Positions 45,201 to 52,992 of a stretch of 56,336 bases of DNA are shown here, one piece after another. The DNA lies in NCBI GenBank assembly GCA_025928545.1, contig JAICJH010000044.1:1-56336 (forward strand), given 5' to 3'. The first letter of the stretch is position 1; every line of letters begins with the position of its first letter. Below the pieces are notes generated by a model that was not told the origin of the DNA, searched no databases, and saw only the letters and a program-made list of their open reading frames with translations. A program made the position numbers and the translations under genes. This DNA comes from Bryobacteraceae bacterium. GTDB taxonomy: Bacteria; Acidobacteriota; Terriglobia; Bryobacterales; Bryobacteraceae.

Positions 45201-45748
45201 AAGTTTACTGGGATCAACTGCAATGGGCAGTGGCCACTCCCGATCAAACGCACGTCCAGCATCTTCAACTGGCAAGCGCCGAACTTCGCTATCGCGGCTT
45301 TTCACTGGTAAAGGCGGCAAATCCGTCCTCTCCCGAACTGCCCGACTACGACAAAATCATGAGTACCGGCCAGATCTGGCACGATCTGGAAGGCTATTCC
45401 ACGCGCGCGGGCGATGTCCGCGAACTGCTCGAAAAGATCGACGATCGTATGGTGATTGCGAGTGCAGGCGATGAAATCCGGCTGCGGTTTGCCGCGCCGC
45501 CTCCTCCACCCGCGGGGTGGAAGCGCGATTACATTATGGTGGGCGATGGCTGGATCAAGGATGGCGACTACAATACCGTCTTCTCGAAAACCGTCCTGCC
45601 GCTGCCGTATCACGGCATGAAAGATTACACCGCACGCCCCGGGCGTCTCGAAGACGACCCGGCTTACAAGCTGCATCCGGCCGACTGGCAGAATTTCCAT
45701 ACCCGGTATATTACGGCCGACTTATTTCAGAATGCTTTGAGGAACTAA
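42290..45748 (+). CDS. TPR/FG-GAP lipoprotein with ASPIC/UnbV-like domain
   Basis: The 1152-residue protein has a lipoprotein-like signal (ILILLVSSSCGN), so it is probably exported and lipidated. Residues ~60-260 are TPR-like (PASFANLGVLALRQQDYEAA and others). Residues ~370-640 contain FG-GAP/VCBS repeats with calcium-binding-like D-x-D-x-D-G stretches (DVDLDGDLDVVLG, DIDGDGDPDVALV, DLNGDGRLDIVGL). Residues ~650-720 match an ASPIC/UnbV module (INSFGVGGGVEVRAG, IVWPNG). The last ~430 residues are a beta-rich part I do not recognise. The start is TTG at 42290, or ATG at 42308. It heads an operon; the next gene begins 8 bases on. Confidence 0.8.
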   Translation: MSKYVEMAGAGFHFRPDFRRRILRPAAPILILLVSSSCGNKGLPEVSTAAYSDTVRAFYVGLAGLQTGADDAAKQNLTQATQSAPGEPASFANLGVLALRQQDYEAAFKAADQARVLMPDNSRIEELLGVIESKRGKPAEAITHLTKATASDAGNVKALYALAEETERQGSGSSDADALKLFSQVMAKRPENAAVLIQVARLAAKTGDNGTFQNALNKLAAESTSWPDEAKQQIDAIRQAATANVRAAAVRVVFLRNTLVRVSQYRQDLNDIKTPAELVSDPFPKFLKLPSPTSDPAPADTSVHFEAGAAPNGSAGALWVGAIPFDDSGKMTVVSASESNLQTADGAKVPFPGGQNLTGNRNAVLGIDLNYDYKTDLVLAGSKGVRLFEQKDPKTFTDITGKSKIPANVANGAYNGAWAFDVDLDGDLDVVLGSDTGAVVLRNNGDETFAVITPFPGAGSLKAFTSADIDGDGDPDVALVDRDGKLHVYSNERLGSFHERALPAGLTGKFVALAAADANDDGAIDFVLLKDDGSLIRLSDKAEGTDWDFAELGKASGVKTAALIAADFDNNGKVDFLTGDGEIFLGGAKDYTKLAAKADIVAPSVMDLNGDGRLDIVGLSGAGAPVTLVNRGSKNYHWQDIRVRAATTKGDQRINSFGVGGGVEVRAGLLLQKQVITTPLIHFGIGDHAKADVARIVWPNGAAQAEFELKTEQEILAVQRLKGSCPWLFAWDGNKMSFVKDGAPWSSALGLHINAQKVSSIGQTQEWFKIPGESLKPHDGYYDLRVTAELWETYYIDHYSLMVVDHPEGSEIYTDERFSVPAPPLTVFNTAEPQPFASAKDDHGADVSAAVRELDRNFLDTFGRGPYQGLTNDHWVELELPRNAPASGPLYLLASGWVHPTDATVNIAIGQNSIPQPQGLSIEVPDAQGHWKPARTGLGFPAGKMKTVVFDLNGVFKPGAERRLRLRTNLEVYWDQLQWAVATPDQTHVQHLQLASAELRYRGFSLVKAANPSSPELPDYDKIMSTGQIWHDLEGYSTRAGDVRELLEKIDDRMVIASAGDEIRLRFAAPPPPPAGWKRDYIMVGDGWIKDGDYNTVFSKTVLPLPYHGMKDYTARPGRLEDDPAYKLHPADWQNFHTRYITADLFQNALRN

Positions 45749-45755
45749 CACCGCA

Positions 45756-47537
45756 ATGAGAATCCCTTTAACCCTGCTGTTCATCGCCCTGATCGCCAGC
45801 CCGATCGTTTATAAGAAGATACAGGCGCGGAAGGAAGCGGCAATGACGGTGACGGATCATTCCGCTGCCGTGAGCCAATATGGCTTCAGCTTTCAGGAGT
45901 CGGGTAAAGCCGCGGGGATCGATTTCAAATACGTTCCACCGGTGCTCGATGCAAAACTGAACCACATTATGCCGGAAGTCGCTTCCATGGGCGCGGCCAT
46001 ATCGGTGGTCGATTTCGATAAGGACGGCTGGCAGGATTTCTATATCACCAATGGCGGCGAAGGCACAAAGAACGGGCTCTACCGGAACATGCATGACGGC
46101 ACGTTCAAAGACGTGGCGGCGGAGGTCGGGCTTGCCGACCTGAACCAGGCGGGCACCGGAGCATCCACCGGGGCAGTCTGGGGCGACTACGATAACGATG
46201 GCTACGAGGACGTTTTCATTTACAAATGGGGACGCCAGGAACTTTTCCATAACGATGGCGGCAAGCAGTTCACGCGCGTGACCGACGCCACGCCGCTGCC
46301 GAAGTGGGCCAACGTCAACACTGCCGTTTGGTTCGACTACGACAACGATGGCAAGCTGGATCTTTTTGTGGGGGGCTATTATTCCGAAGATGTCGATCTC
46401 TGGCACCTGAAGACGACGAAGATCATGCCGGAGAGCTTTGAATACGCGAGCAACGGCGGCCGCAAGTATCTCTTCCACAATCTGGGCGGCGGCAAGTTTG
46501 AAGAAGTCTCGGAGAAGATGGGCATCAGTTCGCGGCGCTGGGCGCTGGCGGCGGTCACAGCCGATACGCGGGGCACCGGCTATCCGGATCTATTCATTGC
46601 CAACGATTACGGTGTATCGGAATACTTCGTGAATGAGGGTGGCAAGCACTTCCGCGAGGTCGGCAAAGAATCGGGCATCGGGTTCGCGCCCAAGAGCGGG
46701 ATGAGCGCGGCGGTGGCCGATGTTTTGAACGACGGACGCCTGGGCTTTTACGTCTCCAATATTTCGGAACCGGGAATTCTCATTCAGGGAAATAATTTCT
46801 GGGTGCCGGGTGCCGCGAAGAGCGATGGCGTGCCGAAGTACGAAAACATGGCGAATACCATGGGAATCGCGCTGGGCGGCTGGAGTTTCGGAGCGCAGTT
46901 CGGCGATTTTAACAACGACGGTTTCCAGGACTTATATGTCACGAACGGCAACGTATCGCTCGATAAGGAACACAACTACTGGTACGATTTCACGAAGATT
47001 GCCGGCGGAAACAAGACCATCATCAACGATGCCGCAAACTGGCCACCGAGCACGGGCCGCAGCCTGGGCGGATACCAGCAGAAAAAGATCTTCATGAATG
47101 ACGGCTCGGGTCAATTCAAGGAAGTCGCGCAGGCAGTTGGCGTGACGGATATTTTCGACGGTCGTTCAGTTGCCCTGGCCGATTTCGGGAACCGGGGCGT
47201 GCTCGACGCCGTTGTGGCGAATCAGAACGGTCCCGTGATGTTTTATCGAAACAACGCGGTGGCCAGTAATCACTGGATAGGGTTCGATCTGGAAGGCGAG
47301 AACAGCAACCATAGCGCGATCGGGGCGGAAGTTCATGTGTTCTGGAACGGGCAGCAGCAGTTGCAGGAAGTATCCGGCGGGAGTGGTTTCTGCGCGCAGA
47401 ACGATCGCCGGCTGCATTTCGGCCTGGGAAAAACCAACACCGTCGACCGGGTGGAAATCCGTTGGCCATCGGGAAAGACGCAGACGATCGCGACGCCGGA
47501 ATTAAATAAGGTCCACAAGATTAAGGAGCTGTCATGA
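45756..47537 (+). CDS. CRTAC1-family protein (FG-GAP repeats plus ASPIC/UnbV)
   Basis: The 593-residue protein has an N-terminal hydrophobic segment (IPLTLLFIALIASPIVY), which anchors or exports it. It then has repeated FG-GAP/VCBS units: VVDFDKDGWQDFYITNGG, VWGDYDNDGYEDVFIYKWG, WFDYDNDGKLDLFVGGYYS, FGDFNNDGFQDLYVTNG. At ~480-590 it has the ASPIC/UnbV module (HSAIGAEVHVFWNGQQQL, VEIRWPSGKTQTI). CRTAC1 proteins are extracellular calcium-binding propellers; UnbV was named from an enediyne cluster. Its stop overlaps the start of the RnfD-like gene (ATGA), so they are coupled. Confidence 0.9.
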   Translation: MRIPLTLLFIALIASPIVYKKIQARKEAAMTVTDHSAAVSQYGFSFQESGKAAGIDFKYVPPVLDAKLNHIMPEVASMGAAISVVDFDKDGWQDFYITNGGEGTKNGLYRNMHDGTFKDVAAEVGLADLNQAGTGASTGAVWGDYDNDGYEDVFIYKWGRQELFHNDGGKQFTRVTDATPLPKWANVNTAVWFDYDNDGKLDLFVGGYYSEDVDLWHLKTTKIMPESFEYASNGGRKYLFHNLGGGKFEEVSEKMGISSRRWALAAVTADTRGTGYPDLFIANDYGVSEYFVNEGGKHFREVGKESGIGFAPKSGMSAAVADVLNDGRLGFYVSNISEPGILIQGNNFWVPGAAKSDGVPKYENMANTMGIALGGWSFGAQFGDFNNDGFQDLYVTNGNVSLDKEHNYWYDFTKIAGGNKTIINDAANWPPSTGRSLGGYQQKKIFMNDGSGQFKEVAQAVGVTDIFDGRSVALADFGNRGVLDAVVANQNGPVMFYRNNAVASNHWIGFDLEGENSNHSAIGAEVHVFWNGQQQLQEVSGGSGFCAQNDRRLHFGLGKTNTVDRVEIRWPSGKTQTIATPELNKVHKIKELS

Positions 47538-48457
47538 ATCCTTCAGTAGCTACAGCAGGCACCGGCGGTTCGGCGATTGTGCCGGAAAAGCCGCAACAGA
47601 CGATGCTCCAGCGGTTTATCAGCCCGCAGAACCGATATCTTCCGCCGATCTTCATAACGCTGATCCTGCTGGTGAGCCAGCTTTCTTACGGCGTACTCGA
47701 AAGTTTTTCACGGACGCTGCTGGCGATCGGCACCGCAATGGTGTTTGAGCTGGTACTGTCCAACCTGTTTTTTAAGAAAATGCCGGTGCTGGCGAGCGCC
47801 TACATCACGGGAATCAGCGTCGGTATTCTCTGCCGCACGCCGCTTTACTGGCCATTTGCGCTGACGAGCGCGATTGCCATCACGTCGAAGTATGTTATCC
47901 GGTGGCGGGGACGTCATATCTGGAATCCGTCGAATTTCGCGATCGCCACGATGCTGCTGATCGCGCCGGAATATTTTTCGACGCTTGGTATTCAGTGGGG
48001 CAACGCAGTCTGGCCGATGCTGATCGTGTGGGCGCTCGGCGCGGTGATTACGTATCGCGTGAAGCGTTTCCACATTACAGCGACGTATGTGCTGTCGTTC
48101 ATCGTTTTGTCGTTCGTGAGGTCGCTTGTAACCGGCGACGGATTCTTCACGGAACTGGCGCCCATTACGGGACCGATGTACCAGCTGTACATCTTTTTCA
48201 TGATTACGGATCCACGGACCACCGTGCGCTCGAAGAACGGGCAGATGATTGTCGCGGTCGTGGTGGCTGTTGCGGAAGCCGGCTTCCGGTTGTTGCAGAA
48301 TATCGATGTGAATCACTATCTGCCGACGGTGTTCAGCGTGGATGCGCCTTATTATGCGCTCACGCTGGTGGGGCCGATCGCGATGATTATCGATATTTAC
48401 CGCACTCCAAAAAAGGAAGAACCGAAGCCGGTGGTTCAGACGGCTGCCGCGGTCTAA
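47534..48457 (+). CDS. RnfD/NqrB-like membrane protein (UnbU type)
   Basis: The 307-residue protein has about eight membrane segments and the RnfD/NqrB-type motifs WNPSNFAIATMLL and FFMITDPRTT. RnfD/NqrB subunits bind flavin in ion-pumping electron-transport complexes, but no other Rnf or Nqr genes are present. In enediyne clusters a homologue called UnbU sits beside UnbV, as here. A membrane redox or transport partner for the two FG-GAP proteins is the simplest inference. A strong terminator follows 33 bases after the stop. Confidence 0.85.
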   Translation: MNPSVATAGTGGSAIVPEKPQQTMLQRFISPQNRYLPPIFITLILLVSQLSYGVLESFSRTLLAIGTAMVFELVLSNLFFKKMPVLASAYITGISVGILCRTPLYWPFALTSAIAITSKYVIRWRGRHIWNPSNFAIATMLLIAPEYFSTLGIQWGNAVWPMLIVWALGAVITYRVKRFHITATYVLSFIVLSFVRSLVTGDGFFTELAPITGPMYQLYIFFMITDPRTTVRSKNGQMIVAVVVAVAEAGFRLLQNIDVNHYLPTVFSVDAPYYALTLVGPIAMIIDIYRTPKKEEPKPVVQTAAAV

Positions 48458-48490
48458 AAACCAAAAGGCCACAGCTTAGCTGAGGAAGTG

Positions 48491-48528
48491 AAAAGGACGC
48501 CATCCCGGCGAACGGGTGGCGTCCTTTT
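48491..48528 (+). terminator. Strong Rho-independent terminator
   Basis: AAAAGGACGCCA (48491-48502) pairs fully with TGGCGTCCTTTT (48517-48528). Inside, CCCG pairs with CGGG around a GCGAA loop. The stem ends in a T-run. It ends the FG-GAP/UnbU operon and means the large protein downstream must start after it. Confidence 0.92.
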
Positions 48529-48664
48529 CGTATCTTACGGCTTCATTCGCGAATCGCAATTCAAGCAATCCACCGTCCCTGCCGATAAAGACTCCAGCGA
48601 CAGATATAAGAAGCCGCTGGTTGGCGTTGTCGTCAACAATCCACACGAAAAGGACGGTCCACTC

Positions 48665-51600
48665 ATGGACACCTCGCTATTACGAAAACAGCGATCAAAC
48701 TCAGGACATTACGCCTCGCAACTTTTCCCCGTACTGATTGCATTGACCGCGGGATCCGGCATGCTGAACGCCGCTAACCTGTTACAAACATATGCAGCCA
48801 ACGGAACAACGATCATTACTTCAGTCAGTCTGAACTGCAACACGGCAACCGGCCCCGGGCCCTCGGCGACAATCATCGTAAAACCACTCACGCCACTCGT
48901 CAGCCCCAATCAGATCATCGTTTCGGCCACGGCACTCAGCGGCTCCGGCACTGTCAACGGTCTCACGGGCGCGGGCGCGGCCAATGTCGTCATCACCGCT
49001 CCCGGCAGCCAGACGCTCACGGCAACCACGACATCTCTGAGTTATACGATCAGCCTCGCGGCTACTCCATCGGTGGGTTGTCAGGGTCTGACGACCGCGG
49101 CGCCTACGTTCTTTTTCAACCACATCGTCGGTACTACCACCGCGCCGGGAAGTACGGTAGTTGGCGATGTCGGATCGACGGTCAACACGGCCGTGACGGC
49201 CACCACTTCCGGTCTGGTTGCTCCAGCCACTGTGAATGTGACCTGCGTCAAGAGCGGCAGCACGTATTATCCCGGGCCGGCACAGACGGTGTCAGTGAGT
49301 TCGAGTGCGGCCGGCGGTAATGTCTTCGGCCTGAATTCGACGGGTGGCGCTGCAGCAGCCGGATGGCTGACGCTGGCGCCGGTATCACCCTCCGGAACAG
49401 CCACGGCCGGGACGCCGGTGACTTTCACGGTCCAGGCAGCGGCCGGCTGCAATGCATTGCCCAGTACGGCAGGTAGTAATACCTCCACTACGACCGTGAA
49501 CCTGTCCAGCACCGGAACATCGGCACCGGATAAGGCGATCGCGGTTACGCTGACGGTGTCGGGTCCTTCGGCCTCGAACCTGGTAGTGACTCCGACCGCA
49601 ATCACGGTGACGTGCGCAAAGAGTGGCAGCACCTATACGCCGAACTATCCGCAAACGGCTTCGGTCACGGCTTCGTCTTCGACGGCTTTCACAATCGACA
49701 CATCGGCATCGGCGGCATGGCTGAATGTCAGTGCGCTCACCACGTCCACCGCAACCAACTCGATCCCGGCGTTGCTTTCGATCGTCTCCGGGACAAACTG
49801 CGGTGGCGGCGCCGTTGGAACATCCAATGTCACCACCTTCCACCTGGCTGTGCCGGGGGCACTGGACAGAATAGTGTCTGTCACGGGCTTAATTGTGGGC
49901 CCGACGATTCTGCAGGCGAATCCGGCAGCGCCGTCGCTCACTTATGTGAAGGGTTCGGGTACCGCGGGCAACGTGGATGTGGCGTTTTCCTCCACGTCGA
50001 GCACGCTGGTTAACCCATTTTTCACGGTGAATACGGCAACTCTGCCAAGCTGGCTGCGGCTCGATACGACCAACGGCACCGCTCCGAAGAGCATTCGTTT
50101 CAGTTCGACAAGTGTGGCCGATACAATCGCGCCGGGAACGTACAACGCGTCAGTGGTCGTCAGCGTTTCAGGTTATGGAGATCTCGTGTTGCCTGTCACA
50201 ATGCTGCTGACGAATAAAGCGCCTCAGCTGACAGTTCAGTCGCCTCCGAGCACATATGCCTGCTCTCCGGCGTCGGCCACGACCTACTGCATCCCATGGG
50301 TGATTGGCCAGGCACTGCCGACCCCGACCATTACGGCCATCTCGACGGACACACCGATTGCTTACTCCGCAACCACCGGCGGTCTTCTGGCGCCCTCGAT
50401 TCCCGCAGCCCAGCAGAGCGGGTTGGCGTATAGTTTCGGCACGCCGATCAATGTATCGTTCAGCGCCCAGACTTTTGCGGCGGCACAGCCTGGGACCACG
50501 CTCACAGGGACTCTGACGCTGACGTGGGGCAGCCCTGTTTCCACTGTCGTCATTACTTTCCAGGTTGCCGTACAATCTCCGGGCGCGACGATTCTCTCGT
50601 ACAGTCCATCCACACTGCCGGTGGAAAGCGCGGGGGGAACGCCATATACCGTAACGCTGAGCGGATCGGGCTTTGTGGTCAGTTCCGACCCGACACAGGC
50701 CACAAAGGTGGGAGTGGCAAGCACGCTGAATGCGCCGATGGTGCTCGACACGAATATCCACGTAGTCATCGTGAATCAGTCGAATATCACGCTGACGATC
50801 ACCATACCGAGCGGCGCGGATGCCATTCCATTCGCGGGCGGCACCTTTAATATCGGAGTGTGCAATCCGGTAGGTGGGACCTGCAGCTACCCAACGAGCA
50901 TGGCCCCTATAGTCATCGGGAACAACCCGATTATTCAGGCCGTCACGAGTTCTTCCGCGCTGCTGCAGAACTCCACGGTGTCGATTGCGCCCTACGATAT
51001 GATCAGCATCTTCGGGACGAACTTCTGCCCGAACTGCACCAGTACGCAGGTGCTGACGGGGTCGCCGGATCCGGTATCGCTCACCTATCCGACGAAACTT
51101 CAGTTCAATTCCACAACGAACTATCTCAGCGTTACGTTCCAGGCCCACAGCGGGTCCATCACCGGCCTGCCGGTGGATGCACCAGTTCTGTTCGCGACGA
51201 ATAGCCAGATCAACCTGATGGTGCCGAGTGTGGTTCCGACGGGCTCGGGCAACATCGATATCGTTGTGAACTATGGACCGGTCGGTTCGCCTCGAATCAG
51301 CGCGCCCTACAACGTGAGCATCGTCGACTCGGACCCGGGCATCTTCACTATCGGCGCCGACGGCCAGGGAAGTGGCGCGGCTCTCGATTTGAACTACAAT
51401 CTGATCGGCGCGCCCAATCCGGCGGGACTCCGAACCGGCGCCGGCAACTCCGACAGCATATCGCTCTACGTGACCGGCCTCGGTACTCCGGACGGCACGG
51501 CGGCGAATGCCGGCGGTGGCACGAACGCATGGTCAACCGACTGCGTCTCGCTCGGCAACTACCTGACAGCGTTCAACAACGCGCAAACGGGAACCGCTCT

Positions 51601-52831
51601 GACATCACTCGACGGCACTCTCATCGTGCCGAACGTGATCGATTCCACCCGTCTGGTTCCGTGCCTCGTTTCCGCCGACATCACCCACCTTTATGTAGGT
51701 GGCGTGGATGTGGCTTCCGGGCTGGAGTATGCGGGCTGGGTGCCGGGCACAATCGCCGGACTCTACCAGATCAACATCAAGCTGCCGGACAACATCAGTG
51801 GTGCATTCACAACCATGGCCGGTCTGACCAGCCAGAGCGTGGTGCAGCCGGTGCAGCTTCCGGTCCAGATTGTGACGGTGAGCGGACACAGCCAGGCTGG
51901 CGTGAGTCTTTGGGTGGCGCCGCGGCTCATCATGGTCGGACCGACCAGCGGAACCGGATCGGCCGCTAATACAGTTGGCGGAACGGTCGGTGTCGCGCTG
52001 ATCGCCGGCTCGACAAATCAGGTACAAGCTTCGGGCGGCACGGGCACCATCACGTATGCCGTCACTTCCGGCCTGTTGCCCTCCGGGCTCTCGCTGAATG
52101 CCGCTACCGGGCAGATCAGCGGTGTGCCGGCAGCCAACACCAACGGATCGTACACGGTCACTGTGACCGCAACCGATTCGGCTCCGATTCCGGTGACCGG
52201 AGCCAGCACGTTTGTCGTCACGATTGCACAGGGCCTGTTCATGTCGAACACCACACCGACGCAATCGACATTCGCCACCGCGAATGCCGGCGTCAGCACG
52301 GTGACGGCGAGCGGCGGCGTGTCATCTTACCAGTACACGATGGCCATAACCGGGCACACGCTGCCCACGGGACTCACGATCAACGCGTCTACCGGTGTTA
52401 TTTCTACAACGGTTGCCACTCCGGCGGCTTCTTACCTCGTGAAAGTCTCGGCTACGGATTCCACCACTGGCACGCCATTGACGGGATCGATCACATTCAC
52501 GGTCGTAGTGCATGACCTCCTGGCTGCGACCACGCCAACGCTGTTCAGCGTGGGCGGCAGTACCGCACCCGGCGCTTACAACACAATGGTCACCACCGGC
52601 GGCTCGGGTACTTACACCTACGCCCTCGACGTGGCAAGTCAGGCATTCGTCAACGCCAACTCGAGCTGGCTGAGTTTCAGCAGCTCCACGGGAGTGCTCA
52701 CGATAGGGGCCGGTTACGTTCAGACCAGCTCCTTCACAGTGACGGTGACGGCAACCGATTCCGCAACGCCCGCCAATGGCAGCGCGGCAGGCACCGGATC
52801 GACTACGTTCCCGTTCGTGATTGGCGCATAG
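48665..52831 (+). CDS. Large exported Ig-like protein with TIGR03437 domain
   Basis: The 1388-residue protein has a signal peptide (ending near GSGMLNAANL). It then has Ig-like/BACON-like units with the repeated VTCxKSGSTYxPxxxQT signature, and WLTLAP/WLNVSA repeats. An IPT/TIG-like domain follows (ATILSYSPSTLPVESAGGTP). Next is a domain matching TIGR03437 (SIAPYDMISIFGTNFCPNC, then GPVGSPRISAPYNVSIVDSDP and LYVTGLGTPDG), typical of Solibacter. Three putative-Ig (He_PIG) repeats end it (TYAVTSGLLPSGLSLNAATG). A surface or secreted role is inferred. The start is ATG at 48665; the frame further upstream would start inside the terminator. Confidence 0.82.
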   Translation: MDTSLLRKQRSNSGHYASQLFPVLIALTAGSGMLNAANLLQTYAANGTTIITSVSLNCNTATGPGPSATIIVKPLTPLVSPNQIIVSATALSGSGTVNGLTGAGAANVVITAPGSQTLTATTTSLSYTISLAATPSVGCQGLTTAAPTFFFNHIVGTTTAPGSTVVGDVGSTVNTAVTATTSGLVAPATVNVTCVKSGSTYYPGPAQTVSVSSSAAGGNVFGLNSTGGAAAAGWLTLAPVSPSGTATAGTPVTFTVQAAAGCNALPSTAGSNTSTTTVNLSSTGTSAPDKAIAVTLTVSGPSASNLVVTPTAITVTCAKSGSTYTPNYPQTASVTASSSTAFTIDTSASAAWLNVSALTTSTATNSIPALLSIVSGTNCGGGAVGTSNVTTFHLAVPGALDRIVSVTGLIVGPTILQANPAAPSLTYVKGSGTAGNVDVAFSSTSSTLVNPFFTVNTATLPSWLRLDTTNGTAPKSIRFSSTSVADTIAPGTYNASVVVSVSGYGDLVLPVTMLLTNKAPQLTVQSPPSTYACSPASATTYCIPWVIGQALPTPTITAISTDTPIAYSATTGGLLAPSIPAAQQSGLAYSFGTPINVSFSAQTFAAAQPGTTLTGTLTLTWGSPVSTVVITFQVAVQSPGATILSYSPSTLPVESAGGTPYTVTLSGSGFVVSSDPTQATKVGVASTLNAPMVLDTNIHVVIVNQSNITLTITIPSGADAIPFAGGTFNIGVCNPVGGTCSYPTSMAPIVIGNNPIIQAVTSSSALLQNSTVSIAPYDMISIFGTNFCPNCTSTQVLTGSPDPVSLTYPTKLQFNSTTNYLSVTFQAHSGSITGLPVDAPVLFATNSQINLMVPSVVPTGSGNIDIVVNYGPVGSPRISAPYNVSIVDSDPGIFTIGADGQGSGAALDLNYNLIGAPNPAGLRTGAGNSDSISLYVTGLGTPDGTAANAGGGTNAWSTDCVSLGNYLTAFNNAQTGTALTSLDGTLIVPNVIDSTRLVPCLVSADITHLYVGGVDVASGLEYAGWVPGTIAGLYQINIKLPDNISGAFTTMAGLTSQSVVQPVQLPVQIVTVSGHSQAGVSLWVAPRLIMVGPTSGTGSAANTVGGTVGVALIAGSTNQVQASGGTGTITYAVTSGLLPSGLSLNAATGQISGVPAANTNGSYTVTVTATDSAPIPVTGASTFVVTIAQGLFMSNTTPTQSTFATANAGVSTVTASGGVSSYQYTMAITGHTLPTGLTINASTGVISTTVATPAASYLVKVSATDSTTGTPLTGSITFTVVVHDLLAATTPTLFSVGGSTAPGAYNTMVTTGGSGTYTYALDVASQAFVNANSSWLSFSSSTGVLTIGAGYVQTSSFTVTVTATDSATPANGSAAGTGSTTFPFVIGA

Positions 52832-52852
52832 CAACAAAACGGCGTAGCACTA

Positions 52853-52891
52853 AAACCGGCGGCGGGAGTAAAAGACTCTCGCCGCCGGTTT
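52853..52891 (+). terminator. Rho-independent terminator after the Ig-like protein
   Basis: AAACCGGCGGCG (52853-52864) pairs with CGCCGCCGGTTT (52880-52891). The pairing continues inwards through GGAGT/ACTCT (one wobble) around an AAAAG loop, about 17 bp in all. It lies 21 bases past the stop codon. Confidence 0.85.
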
Positions 52892-52903
52892 CCGTATGTG
52901 TGG

Positions 52904-52932
52904 CTGAAACCACAATTTGCCCGTTATACAAT
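52904..52932 (+). promoter_or_regulatory. Candidate promoter of the glycosyltransferase
   Basis: CTGAAA (52904-52909) as -35 and TACAAT (52927-52932) as -10, 17 bases apart. A start near 52939 would leave a ~54-base leader before the ATG at 52993 and argues against the GTG at 52900. Confidence 0.35.
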
Positions 52933-52992
52933 AAAAGGGTTCGATTTTGCAGGTTGGCATGTCACCTGCAAATTTGCGGACGGTCCCCAACC

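Noticed and set aside
42290..48457. Enediyne biosynthetic cluster
   Set aside because: UnbV/UnbU-like genes are present but there is no enediyne polyketide synthase or other core gene.
48488..48664. GTG start at 48488 for the large Ig-like protein
   Set aside because: It falls at the edge of a strong terminator hairpin, and a signal peptide begins only at the ATG at 48665.
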